Positions 20,514-31,359 of a stretch of DNA of 64,000 nt are shown here, piece by piece. The stretch comes from Periplaneta americana (lineage: Eukaryota > Arthropoda > Insecta > Blattodea > Blattidae), in NCBI RefSeq assembly GCF_040183065.1, contig NC_091131.1:12221800-12285799 (forward strand). Reading direction: 5' to 3'. The notes below the pieces were generated by a model, which was not told the DNA's origin, did no database searches, and worked only from the letters and a program-made list of their open reading frames with translations. Within the stretch, counting starts at the first letter, position 1; each line of letters begins with the position of its first letter. Made by a program: the position numbers and the translations under genes.

Positions 20514-22257
20514 TTGTACTTGAATATGTTACCTATATAGACTAGCCCTCTTAACAATCCGCCGCTCACGAGAAAGTCTTTGGAAGGAATTCGCTTTGAA
20601 GCAGGTGCAAAGAACAATAATTTTATTGGAGACCTATTTTTCTAAAGAAGTGCCAATTTTTCGAATTTCATTTTATTCTATCTCAGAGAGATACATCCAT
20701 ATGAGTATATCACACTAAAGCCCAATTGTACAAAGCTCCCTGACTAAAGATCAATTTTGATCGAAGATCGGAAAGTGAACCGAGTTCAGACACTTCTTCT
20801 GTTGTATAAAACTTTTCTGCGATCAAATTACCTTGGCTCAAATGTAATCTAAGTTCACGTGAAAAGGACTTGGCAACATCGCATAAACAGGTGAAGTATG
20901 TGATGCGCGTGTCATGTTGTACAGGTTTGTTCAGTGTTGCCAATCTAGCGAATTTAACTCTTTTTCGACAACAATTTCTTTTAACTTTTATATTGCTTAA
21001 ATAGGGATTTAGCGACCTTTTTAGCACCTCATAGTGACAAAATTTAATCTTTCTTTGTTGATAATGAGAAATCTAGCGACTTTACAACTACTTTCTGGCG
21101 ACTTTCCGCACACTCTGTTGGAGACACTGGTTTGCTTTGTGCGTTGTAAATAATGGCGGACAATAAGAAGATTGACCGTTCTCCAAATTATGTTATGGTG
21201 TTTGATACTGCTAAACATAATAAAGCTTTATAAAACGACAATTTTCGTTTAGTAATACAGTTAATTGAACATTTATGAATGTACCTATCATATCCATGAA
21301 TAATTAATGGTTGTTATAAACATAATATGATTATAGGTTATGTTATTTGATACTGCTGAACACGATAAAGCCTTATAAAATATAAGAATGTGTATATTAA
21401 GACAAGAAATTGACAAAAAAAAATGTATTTACCATATACATATTAATAATAATGGTTAGATTTTTTTTTTGCAGAATCTGCCACTCGTATACTTCAAACA
21501 GAAAAGAAATAACTGAACTTGGATCATCTAACTTAATCGGAGAAATATCTTCAGTCAAAGTTGACTTTAGTTTAAGACAAATTAATCTCAGATTAGACTT
21601 TATACAACACAAAATTCCAAGTTCAGCTAGAACGAAGATCAATTTAACCTCTGATCTAAGATTAAATGGCCCAAAATGGACTTTGTCGCAGTTCAACTGT
21701 AACTCAATCATGCGACGAAAGATGGTGTTGGAGGTATCTCAACATACATTTGGCAATGTGTTTTTCATCAGTATCTCAAAGACTTGTTTTTGGGGGTTAG
21801 TCTCTTTAGAAAGATGGGTCTTTAAAATTTCAGGTTTGCTTTTAGACGCTATAAAAATGTGTACTTACAGATAGATCATTATCCTAAAAATAATATTTAT
21901 CTGAATTAAAACCATAAAAATTACGAAAGTAAAGTGGATGATTTATTCAGTTGAATTTATTAATTAAATAGCATGAGATTTTTTATCAATGTTGTCCGGT
22001 GCCTTCTTGAAACATTCTGGTATGTATTTCATGCATTAGTTCAAGTCCTTTTCGTTGTTTTTTAATTTCAATAAATGACAGACGATAGGCTATATTTTAC
22101 AACATTTCTATTGCTAGAGCCACAGGAAATATAATTTCTTTTAACTTGACTTCTTTTCGGCTATTCCGATATTATTAACTCCAATTTATTGTCTTTTGCT
22201 TTGAATAGTATTCCCAAATTTCAGTTCTTCTTAAAACTTACTGTGTTCCGTTACTAT
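20514..22257. other. Unassigned region with weak inverted and direct repeats
   Basis: Segments 20713-20840 and 21560-21690 are loosely inverted matches (GTTGTATAAA, AAGATCAATTT, TCAGTT words), suggesting an old TIR element. A 45-bp segment is directly duplicated (21193-21236 and 21337-21380, TTTGATACTGCT). A 154-codon open frame at 21410-21874 crosses this structure and has no recognisable domain. Confidence 0.4.
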
Positions 22258-22497
22258 TGGTTTATTTTATAACGCTTTATCAGCAGCGATGATTATCTAG
22301 CGTCTGAGTGAAATGAAGGGCCAGCGAAATAAGTCCAAGGTCTAGCGCCTACAGTTATCCAGCATTTGCTCTTAATTGGTTGAAGGAAAACCCTAGAAAA
22401 AAACCACAAGCACTTATCTTGTTCCAACTAGAATTTGAACCCGTGCCCGCTCGTACCACGGTCATACATGCTAACCGTTGCCCCACAGCTGTGGACA
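22258..22497 (-). mobile_element. SINE S1, degraded copy
   Basis: Same order of blocks as 9988-10232 with many substitutions (CTGTGGGGCAACGGTTAGC, GTCTAGCGCCTAC in place of the usual central block). Confidence 0.75.
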
Positions 22498-22919
22498 CTG
22501 ATTGTGTTATCAATTTTATAATCTACTAGCAACTACAAAATTTATGTTTAGTGTTTTCAACAACAGTGTAATGATATGCTGAAATTAAAGCTTCCCTGGG
22601 TCAACCAATAGCAATATAAGATTATGCACCACTGACATTTACTCTTAAGAAAATCCTTCCTGTACGCCATAAATTGACTGAACCCTTGCAAGGACTTTCT
22701 CGTGAGCAGCGATCAGAAAATCCTGAGAATGCAGAGAGCATCTAAAGCGTATTCACGTCCGATTGCAAATAATTCAGGTCATTGTACTGGATGTCTGAGA
22801 AAGTTTCTTCTTTCTCACATCTCCGACAGTATCTTGTCTTCTTCAGACAACAGTATACAGCACAACTGTAGTGTGCTTCTTCTGTGTGTAGTAGTAGAAA
22901 ATATTTACTGAAGTGTACA
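22498..22919. other. No gene seen
   Basis: AT-rich; an open frame at 22702-22911 is not recognisable. Confidence 0.45.
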
Positions 22920-22927
22920 GTTATCAG

Positions 22928-24023
22928 TAGACTTCGAGACTTGGGACCCGATACAATAAGTTTACTGTGTATGTACTATAGGTTGTTGACTCGCTGCAGG
23001 TAGTGAAAGGTAGAAATGTGTTCAGGTAACGACGTTGCTATTTAGAGTAGAGTACGGTAGTATGGGGAAACGAGACACATATGTACGTACATTCTGGAAG
23101 TAAATATACGTTACACAATGGCAATGTCAAAAGAATGTAATGTGAAAAGCATTTATTCTCCTGTCTTTTATGAGCATTTGTTTTTAATTATACACAGTGT
23201 CAATGGTGGAAATAAACATGTAGCAATTTTAATTTCTTCATTTATCCTATTGGTCGTCTTTAGGAAGTGCAGTTACAGTACCTAATTGCAATGTACTACA
23301 AGATACATTCTCAGTGTCTCAAAAGTAAATCTTTTTCGGTTATCTGCCAAAGTTTGTACTGTGAAAAGCTGCACTCTACGTCGCATAACGTGATAGGAGC
23401 AAAACGAAAAAACCTAACATCATTGCAGTCTCTAAGAGACTGTCCTTTATTCTCGGGTGACTCTATGTCCACTAATTTCCTCTTTACGTTACACAATGTT
23501 CCATATCCGTTATTTTTACATAAAATTGATTTCCACTTCTGTTTCACACGTTCAGTAACCGGTGTACTTGGTGTCTCATTAATTCTCTGTGTCATTTCAT
23601 CAACTAATTCCGGCATCTCTTGCTCTGACTTTTCTAACCGTGTAATAGTTTCAGACACAGTTTGAAAATGAGTTTGTATGAAAACCTTTTTGTATGAGAA
23701 CCTTCAAATCCAGAACTTCAATTATTCTGATTGCAGAACAGTCGTCACTCAATGTGTTGATTATCTGCACAATTGTACCGGAGTATCTAGCATAATAAAT
23801 AGCTGAATTAAGTCATGTACCCCATCCAGTAACAATTGGCTCTGGAGGTAGAGGAAGATTGTGTGCTAGTTTCTTGAATTTCGCAACCGTCTTTGCGTAT
23901 TTGTTGGCATCCATTCTACAGCACCCCTACCCACTGTAGCCTACGCTTTACCACTATACCCAGTACGCCGCTATGCGGATTTCCCACTGAACTGCTCTAT
24001 TGGGTCCGAAGTCTCGAAGCCTG
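22928..24023 (-). mobile_element. hAT transposon remnant with exact 8-bp TSD
   Basis: TIRs TAGACTTCGAGACTTGGG / CCGAAGTCTCGAAGCCTG are flanked by GTTATCAG at 22920-22927 and 24024-24031. The minus strand carries a transposase C-terminal region: KFKKLAHNLPLPPEP..SAIYYARYS (about 23920-23800) and then NGYGTLCNVKRKLVD, FFRFAPITLCDVECSFSQYK. The last is the hAT dimerisation motif. Only the C-terminal third remains; the frame is broken near 23690. Confidence 0.88.
23311..23658 (-). pseudogene. hAT transposase dimerisation-domain fragment
   Basis: A 115-codon frame with RFAPITLCDVECSFSQYK (family pattern 'F--API-S-DVERSFS-YK') near its end. It is part of the hAT element at 22928-24023. Confidence 0.8.
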
Positions 24024-24031
24024 GTTATCAG

Positions 24032-24458
24032 GTAAATTTGTTTGCTAACCATAATGAAGGGCCACGCAGCATTTTTGTTATGATTTTTATGTTACGGTAT
24101 CTTTCAGTGTGCAGATATGTTTGTTTTATTATTTTCGATTGTAAAGAAGTCTATGATACAAAAACTTGGGATGTGACCATCTTAAATTTCTGCAAAGTAA
24201 TGGTTCTATAGCGTCATACTCTAAAGGGCCATTCACAAGGAAAAGTAATCAAAACTGAACGTGAACCCAAAAGCTTGCGGGCGAGTTATTGAAAGGGATC
24301 ATTCACAATGATCTACATCAGCGGTGACCAAAGCGCTGTTGCCAAACTTCGCAGACTTTCAGCCTAATTTTCTAATTAACAATGCACTTCATTATAAAAC
24401 GCATAATAGGTTTTGTGTGTATTTCAATGTATTCTATTGTCTCCTTCAGTCGTCACAG
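24032..24458. other. No gene seen
   Basis: AT-rich spacer. Confidence 0.45.
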
Positions 24459-24595
24459 TTATACCAGCGAATAAGGATCATAAAGAATGGACAGTGAGCG
24501 AATTTTCCTGTGTTTTGTTTCTCTGTGCGCCAGCGTTTAGTTCCACTTTCAAGCGCTAGAGGTTAGTGTAATCGAGCATAGGCTAAGATTATAAT

Positions 24596-25512
24596 CATCC
24601 CGTTTAGCTCTACCGTCAAAAATTTCGGAGTACATTTCGAATCTAATCTCAATTGGGATACGCATATTAAATATACATGTAAGAAGGCATTCTCTATTCT
24701 CCATTCACTAAAAATATTGTATCATTATCCATCTAAATTAAAACAGACGCTGGTACAGACACTCATTCTACCTCACTTCGATTATTGCGACGTTTTGTTC
24801 AGTGATCTCAGGATTGATTCCGCTCAGAAACTACAGCGTGTTCATAACGCGTGCGTCCGCTTCATTTGTAATGTTCGATACTATGATCATATCTCACCTT
24901 CTTTCAAGAAGTTATCATGGCTTAGGTTACATGAGAGGAGAAATCTGCACTCACTTTCTCTCTTATATCGAATTATGCACTCTTCATCCCCCTATTATTT
25001 ATTCGCTCGATTTCATACTCTCTCTCGCTATCATAATATTAATACTCGATCACAACGCGATAACACGCTAGAAATTCCACTTCACGCATCGTCTCTGTAT
25101 TCCTCATCTTTCACTGTTGCTACCTCTCGTCACTGGAACTCTCTGCCGCCTGAAGTCAAGGGCTGCCGAACATTGAATTCTTTCAAATCCAAGTTAGAAA
25201 ATTATCTTATGACGAGTTGCCAAACTAACTTACTATTATGACAAGTGTTGTATTGCATGTTTCCACGTTTTCACATTTTTTTTATGTTCTAATGATATTC
25301 AACTTATTTTATATTTTTGTTTTCATATTTTCCGATAATGTTATATCTCTAATGTGATAAGTTGAGCTATATATAATCTTAATTTTCCTTATTGTGTGTA
25401 CTTAGAAATATTGTATTCACTGTATACTTTGTACTGCACTATTTTATTACTACTATTACTATTATTATTATTATTATTATTATTATCATCATCATCATTA
25501 TTACTATTCTTA

Positions 25513-25557
<45 letters not shown>

Positions 25558-25832
25558 GAATAATTGTCTTTTTTTTGTATGCCTCATTTATTTTGACCTG
25601 TTGTTCACATATTATTATGTTTTTTTCTTTCTTTCTGTATGTTATATATTATATTATGTCCGATTTCTTCTTATTTGTTGTTTATTTTTTATTATTATTA
25701 TTATCTTATTCAATTTTGTGTGTAAAATTGTAGTGTAATTTGTAAATTTGTAGTGTTTTTGTAACGCAGTCTTTACTCCTGGTTGAGTGTTAGAGAAGGC
25801 CGTATGGCCTTAACTCTGCCAGGTTAAATAAA

Positions 25833-25897
<65 letters not shown>
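24596..25897 (+). mobile_element. LINE family C, 3' part, with (ATT)n tail
   Basis: Open from 24602 to a stop at about 25241 (IPFSSTVKNFGVHF.., KLKQTLVQTLILPHFDYCD, FARFHTLSRYHNIN.., SRHWNSLPPEVKGCRTLNSFKSKL). This is the post-RT region of a CR1/Jockey-type LINE. The 3' UTR ends GAAGGCCGTATGGCC..CTCTGCCAGGTTAAATAAA and an (ATT)n tail. ATAAT is duplicated at 24591-24595 and 25898-25902. The open frame and exact TSD suggest a young insertion. Confidence 0.87.
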
Positions 25898-25900
<3 letters not shown>

Positions 25901-26331
25901 ATTGAGTATAGAGTTAAGACACAGGATCCAAACATCGCCTACCTTATTGCATAATCCAGTAACGCTTTGCTTCAAATAAATTCAAGTTAACAGCTTTTCC
26001 TTATTTTTCAGTGACAAACTAGTAGTGATAATAATATTTTATATTTCAGATATAATAAATTATATCATAAAATAATATAATACATCATAAAATTAAGTAT
26101 CCAATTCGTTTAATATTTGTATATAATATAACATAATATAGGTATATGGTTTTACTTCTCATAAGAGTTCTGTTTTTCCATTTTCAGCGCTATCAAATCA
26201 TTACATATTTTAATTGTTGCTGGGGTCAACGTCCCAACTCTCATTATAAAGGAACTCTAGAGTCTACACATTACAGTTAATGACGGATTTATTATTTTAT
26301 GGATCCAATTTATTTTATTTGAGTACATAAT

Positions 26332-26902
26332 CTACCTTTCGTCTAGTTTCTCTTATCTATACTCTAACCACGACGTAAATACTAGATCACTTATCTGTGG
26401 CACGCTAAGTATACCTCTTCATAGAACATCTTGTTATTCATCATCTTTTACAATATCCACCTCGCGTCAATGGAATTCCTTGTCACAAAGTATTAGGGGC
26501 TGCAAGACAACAAACACCTTTAAGAACAGCTTAAAAGATAACCTTATTAGCATTTCACTCCAATCATACTGATTTAAACTATCACTGACTACATTGTTAC
26601 TTTTTTCTTTAGACATCATCCTGATTGTGCTGTATATTCAAAATTGTCTCATATCTATTATTATTTGAAATATATTAACATTCTATGTATTTTAGTTTAA
26701 TTCTGCTACACAGTTTATTTCAGTGTTTAATTAATAGTTCATAGTATTTTGTTGTTTAATTCGTAAATAACTCTTGTGTACATGTAACTCTCATCTAAAT
26801 CAAATTTTGAATTCTTTGTAAGTTCATACATATGTATATACACTTTTTGCTGTTTGAGTGAAAGAGAAGGCCTTACGGCCTTAACTCTGCCAGCTAAAAT
26901 AA

Positions 26903-26952
<50 letters not shown>
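26332..26952 (+). mobile_element. LINE family C, short 3' end copy
   Basis: Coding remnant RSLICGTLSIPLHRTSCY, STSRQWNSLSQSIRGCKTTN, then a UTR with GAAGGCCTTACGGCC and an (ATT)n tail. TSD ATAAT at 26327-26331 and 26953-26957, inside element B. Confidence 0.87.
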
Positions 26953-26955
<3 letters not shown>

Positions 26956-27148
26956 ATGTACCTAGATGTATTAATTATATGTGTTATATTTCCGCTGTGT
27001 CGACTGCTAGCTGGTGTGATGTCAGCGCCAACTCTAGGGAGAAAGCAGAATCTTACGCTCTAGGTGGCTTGAAGGTCATTGAAATCAGTCCGACTACATC
27101 AAAGGTACCGACGCGAAGTGTCCATTCTTTATAATCCCTATTCGCTGG

Positions 27149-27398
27149 TTATATTAATTCCACTCTGTATGTTAAATCCCAGAGCTTACGATAGGCGATG
27201 TAACAAACAACGTGGCACAGAGGGTTGAGAAGAAGGGGATGCAAGCAGAATAGCCATCCACCAACTGCACTTAAATACACTTATGTTCGTAAAAAAGCAT
27301 AACACCAAGGAAAAGCACATTTTTGTTTACTTCGCCTTCCACAAGCTCTGGGTCAAGGAAGAAGTTCACCGTATAAATAAGTGACGTGCTATCGGAGG
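27149..27398 (-). other. Presumed start of synaptotagmin 3' UTR
   Basis: This lies directly downstream of the TGA on the minus strand, up to the TIR of a transposon ending at 27148. It contains no repeat I recognise. No AATAAA or ATTAAA was found on the minus strand, so the transcript probably runs through the transposon or ends further on. Confidence 0.4.
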
Positions 27399-27736
27399 TC
27401 ACTTGAGGGTGTGCCACATGGACACCACGCGCCGCGGACTCTGCATCACGGACAGCCAATGGTCGCGCTCGCGCTTGCCGGCCACGTGACCCCCCAGCGC
27501 CACCCTGCCCAGGCACTTGTCGCGGCTACGCTTGTCGCCTGCAGCGGTCGCGGCGTCAGAGTCGCGGCTACACAGCAGCACTAGAAACGTGGCCGTCTCC
27601 AGCTGGCTGGGCACCAGGTCAAAGGTCAGCGTCTCGTTGAACTCGGGACTCTCCGTGGCGATCTTGAAGGCCGTCTTCTTTCGCTTCAGCGAACGCCCCG
27701 TCGACCCGTTCAGCTGCACCACTCGCACGTACGGGT
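27399..27736 (-). CDS. Synaptotagmin-family gene, last coding exon (rest of C2B, stop)
   Basis: This terminal exon starts after a GTTTCAG acceptor, completes the split codon and runs to a TGA at 27399-27401. It encodes PYVRVVQLNG, a Lys/Arg-rich strand (SLKRKKTAFK, the polybasic region used for lipid and SNARE contacts in synaptotagmins), ESPEFNETLTFDL, and a C-terminus of SPRRVVSMWHTLK. 'WH-L' at the end is the conserved C-terminal motif of the C2B domain; the VSMWH form resembles Syt12-type proteins. Loop 3 is a long SRDSDAATAAGDKR stretch instead of the regular D-x-D pattern, again pointing to weak or no calcium binding. An upstream in-frame run of open codons is intron and should not be included. 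I see no clear polyadenylation signal before a transposon begins 251 bp downstream. Confidence 0.87.
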
Positions 27737-28066
27737 CTGAAACATCACATGGGGCCTTAGTCCTTACATCACGAAGGGCATAAATACTATACAGAGTTCT
27801 CACAAATGATATTTCCGGTTTTGAACACATGTCACTTACGTTCATGAACCTCAGATGCTTAAAATTAATACCGGTAGAGACACTCAGAAAGTTTTGTTTC
27901 AGTACAGACGACGTTTGCATCATTGCAGGAAGATTTTTGTGTCCAACCGGAAGTATAGTGAGGACCACGTAAGAGCAGTTCCTAACAGGCTAATTTGACC
28001 ATATTTTCTGTGTTGCCAACTAATATCAGATATCACCAAATAGGGAAAAATCACAATGCTACGTAC
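27737..28066. other. Synaptotagmin last intron, non-repeat part
   Basis: No gene seen; open frame on the minus strand is read-through from the exon. Confidence 0.6.
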
Positions 28067-28068
28067 TG

Positions 28069-28112
<44 letters not shown>
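28067..28112. repeat. (AAT)n microsatellite
   Basis: About fifteen trinucleotides immediately upstream of the outer LINE L copy. Confidence 0.95.
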
Positions 28113-28342
28113 TTAATAATATTTTATCATCCACTCTGCTGTAAAAAAATCTGAAAGTTAGAATTTATAAAACAGTTATATTACCGGATGTTCTTTATGG
28201 TTGTGAAACTTGGACTCTCACTTTGAGAGAGCAACATAGGTTAAGGGTGTTTGAGAATAAAGTGCTTAGGAAAATATTTGGAGCTAAGAGGGATGAAGTT
28301 ACAGGAGAATGAAGAAAGTTACACAACACAGAACTGCACGCA

Positions 28343-30097
28343 TTGTATTCTTCACCTGACATGATTAGGAACATAAAATTCAGATGTTTGAGATGGGCAG
28401 GGCACGTAGCATGTGTAGGCGAATCCAGAAATGCATATAGATTGTCAGTTGGGAGGCCGGAAGGAAAAAGACCTTTAGGGACGCAACTACTAAATGTACA
28501 TAGGCCAAATAGAAATGATCGGGACGATATTGAAATACAAACTGCTGAGCCATTTATACCCGAACCCACCCTTTCAGAAGTCGAAATTGCGATAGAAAAT
28601 CTGAAAAAGTACAAGTCTCCAGGTATCGATCAAATTCCAGCAGAATTAATACAAGAGGGTGGAAGTGCATTATATAGCGAAATTTATAAACTTGTACTTG
28701 CTATTTGGGAAAAGGAAATTGTACCAGAACAATGGAAGGAGTCCATAATTGTACCTATTTTTAAAAAGGGGGACAAAACCAACTGTGGTAACTTTCGAGG
28801 AATATCACTTTTGTTGACGTCGTACAAAATTTTGTCCAATATTCTTTTGAGGAGATTAACTCCGTACGTAGATGAAATTATTGGGGATCATCAGTGCGGT
28901 TTTTGGCGTAATAGATCGACTATTGATCAGATTTTTTGTATTCGCCAGATAATGGAGAAAAAATGGGAGTATAAGGGTACAGTACATCAGTTATTCATAG
29001 ATTTCAAAAAGGCATATGACTCGGTTAAGAGGGAAGTATTATATGATATTCTTATTGAATTTGGTATTCCCAAGAAACTAGTTCGATTAATTAAAATGTG
29101 TCTCAGTGAAACATACAGCAGAGTCCGTATAGGTCAGTTTCTATCTGATCCTTTTCCAATTCACTGCGGGCTAAAGCAGGGAGATGCACTATCACCTTTA
29201 CTTTTTAACTTCGCTTTAGAATATGCCATTAGGAAAGTTCAGGATAACAGGCAGGGTTTGGAATTGAACGGGCTACATCAGCTTCTTGTCTATGCAGATG
29301 ACGTGAATATGTTAGGAGAAAATACACAAACGGTTAGGGAAAACACGGAAATTTTACTTGAAGCAAGTAAAGCGATCGGTTTGGAAGTAAATCCCGAAAA
29401 GACAAAGTATATGATTATGTCTCGTGACGGGAATATTGTACGAAATGGAAATATAAATATTGGAGATTTATCCTTCGAAGAGGTGGAAAAATTCAAATAT
29501 CTTGGAGCAACAGTAACAAATATAAATGACACTCGGGAGGAAATTAAAAGCAGAATAAATATGGGAAATGCGTGTTATTATTCGGTTGAGAAGCTCTTAT
29601 CATCCAGTCTGCTGTCCAAAAATCTGAAAGTTAGAATTTATAAAACAGTTATATTACCGGTTATTCTATATGGCTGTGAAACTTGGACTCTCACTCTGAG
29701 AGAGGAACATAGGTTAAGGGTGTTTGAGAATAAGGTGCTTAGGAAAATATTTGGGGCTAAGCGGGATGAAGTTACAGGAGAATGGAGAAAGTTACACAAC
29801 ACAGAACTGCACGCATTGTATTCTTCACCTGACATAATTAGGAACTTGAAATCCAGACGTTTGAGATGGGCAGGGCATGTAGCACGTATGGGCGAATCCA
29901 GAAATGCATATAGAGTGTTAGTTGGGAGACCGGAGGGAAAAAGACCTTTAGGGAGGCCGAGACGTAGATGGGAGGATAATATTAAAATGGATTTGAGGGA
30001 GGTGGGGTATGATGATAGAGACTGGCTTAATCTTGCACAGGATAGGGACCGATGGCGGGCTTATGTGAGGGCGGCAATGAACCTTCGGGTTCCTTAA
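28343..30097 (+). pseudogene. 584-codon chimeric RT reading frame
   Basis: Residues 1 to about 46 come from the outer LINE copy (the C-terminal segment of the same protein) and the rest from the inner copy, joined in frame by chance at the insertion point. Residues 218-227 [10 protein letters not shown], 276-288 [13 protein letters not shown] and 316-320 VYADD are the RT core motifs. The start codon is not the LINE's own. Annotators would probably call this a gene; it is transposon-derived and lies inside a synaptotagmin intron on the opposite strand. Confidence 0.85.
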
Positions 30098-30116
30098 AAG
30101 CCATTTGTAAGTAAGT
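28483..30116 (+). mobile_element. LINE L inner copy, RT open, (TAAG)n tail
   Basis: 5'-truncated between the endonuclease and RT domains. The reading frame is open to the stop at 30095-30097. RT signatures in order: [18 protein letters not shown] (catalytic Asp), [23 protein letters not shown] (catalytic Asp pair), then the C-terminal [47 protein letters not shown]. The endonuclease is absent, so it cannot be autonomous. RTE-like by its C-terminus, though clade assignment needs a tree. Confidence 0.88.
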
Positions 30117-30282
30117 AAGTAAGTAAGGGACGCCGAGACGTAGATGGGAAGATAATATTAAAATGGATTTGAGGGAGGTGGGATATGACGATAGAGAATG
30201 GATTAATCTTGCTCAGGATAGGGACCAATGGCGGGCTTATGTGAGGGCGGCAATGAACCTCCGGGTTCCTTAAAAGCCAGTA

Positions 30283-30345
<63 letters not shown>
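30283..30345. repeat. (AAT)n microsatellite
   Basis: Follows the outer LINE L 3' end; may be its tail or a pre-existing tract matching 28067-28112. Confidence 0.95.
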
Positions 30346-30346
<1 letters not shown>

Positions 30347-30507
30347 CGTAATTAACAATAACAATGTCTTACTTATTGACCACATCTCATCTTTATGTTA
30401 CGAGGTGTTTTCCTAAATGGTTCAATAAATTATGAAATAGTATATTTTCCTCCTGGACTTCTCGCATATAATGTTGGTAATTAGGACAAGTATGATCTAA
30501 TATTCCA

Positions 30508-30730
30508 TGACCTCGGCACTAGAATGAGGTGGTGTGGTCGGCATCACGCTCTGACCGCCTTTTACCCCCGGGAAGGACCCGGTGCTCAATTTTATAGGAG
30601 GCTGAGTGAACATCGGGGCCGTTCTGAAAGTTTGGCAATGAGAAAAAATCCTGTCACTACCTGGGATCGAACCCCGGACCTTCCAGTCCGTAGCCAGCTG
30701 CTCTACCAACTGAGCTAGTGAATTCATGGC
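30508..30730 (-). mobile_element. tRNA-headed SINE (third family, S3)
   Basis: Minus strand starts AATTCACTAGCTCAGTTGG (A-box), then GGGGTTCGATCCCAGG (B-box), TTGCCAAACTTTCAGAACG, and a GC-rich tail end. The head resembles a tRNA-Lys-type sequence but is not intact as a tRNA. Confidence 0.75.
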
Positions 30731-30758
30731 ATGTTACGGGGATACCTTTACCTTTTTT

Positions 30759-30886
30759 ATGATCTAATATTAAAATTTATTTTGTCTGGCAACACGAAAT
30801 TCATTGCTTTAACGAAACACTTCACGATTCACGAGACCTAACCTAAAATGTAGTTTAATCACGTGAAACGATTAGTACAAATTCCG
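30759..30886. mobile_element. Repeat R, copy 2 (left part)
   Basis: Matches 7978-8110 (TGATCTAATATTAAAAT.., CACGAGACCTAACCTAAA, GATTAGTACAAA). Confidence 0.65.
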
Positions 30887-30889
30887 GAT

Positions 30890-31350
30890 CTTTATAAATA
30901 TCTCTTAGTTCCCTGTTGTTCAAAATTCTCCATATGTTATTTTCTTGAATGGGACCAAAAACCTTCCTCAAGATTTTGTTCTCAAAAGTAAAAAGGGATT
31001 TTGTTGTTGTTTTTTTTTTCTTTTTTTGTTAATATCCAAGTTTCACAGCAATATACGAGAGTTGGTACGATTATAGTTTCATAGTATCTTAATTCTGATA
31101 ATCTAGAAAGGAGTTTGGAACTAAGCAATTTATGAAGGGAGTAGTAACACTTATTTGCCGTAACGACTCTATGTTCAATTTCTTTCCCAAATAAGCCTGT
31201 TTCATTAATTATACTTCCTAAGTATTTAAATTCAGTAACTTTTTGAAACTCCCAATCATCTATTATAAGTGACCCTCTATTATTTGAGGTACGTGACATA
31301 TTCATGTATTTAGTTTTGTAAGAATTAATTTTTAACCCTGTTATTCTTGT
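30890..31350 (-). mobile_element. LINE fragment, post-RT region (minus strand)
   Basis: Minus frame: ITGLKINSYKTKYMNMS, VTEFKYLGSIINETGLFG, NKCYYSLHKLLSSKLLS, YETIIVPTLVYCCETW. This has the same layout as family L downstream of YADD but a different sequence, so a related family. A T-rich tract near 31000 interrupts it. Confidence 0.75.
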
Positions 31351-31359
31351 TTCTTCTAC

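Larger units (their letters stand above)
24464..27148. mobile_element. TIR element B, copy 2, split by two LINEs
   Basis: Left TIR CCAGCGAATAAGGATC at 24464, right TIR ..CCTATTCGCTGG ending 27148, flanking duplication TTATA (24459-24463 and 27149-27153). Own sequence: 24464-24595, 25898-26331 and 26953-27148, closely matching 8761-9478. It lies immediately downstream of the synaptotagmin coding end. Confidence 0.88.
28113..30285 (+). mobile_element. LINE L copy interrupted by a younger LINE L copy
   Basis: Outer pieces 28118-28482 ([19 protein letters not shown].. to [10 protein letters not shown]) and 30117-30283 (RRRRWEDN..MNLRVP equivalent) are contiguous in the LINE consensus. The outer copy has a stop where consensus has Trp (GAATGAAGAAAG, about 28311). 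The inner copy 28483-30116 lies between them in the same orientation, with GGGACG duplicated at 28477-28482 and 30117-30123. Confidence 0.88.

Noticed and set aside
21410-21874. 154-codon open frame as a gene
   Set aside because: No recognisable domain, crosses a loosely inverted repeat, no splice or homology support.
24796-25071. Second open frame overlapping the LINE C coding end
   Set aside because: Shadow frame of the LINE protein that reads SRHWNSLPPEVKGC in the true frame.
27737-27968. N-terminal extension of the last synaptotagmin exon
   Set aside because: Open by chance; a GTTTCAG acceptor and the C2B alignment place the exon start at 27736.
28343-30097. A single 584-codon host gene
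   Set aside because: The N-terminal part belongs to an older LINE copy and the rest to a nested one; the duplicated GGGACG marks the join.
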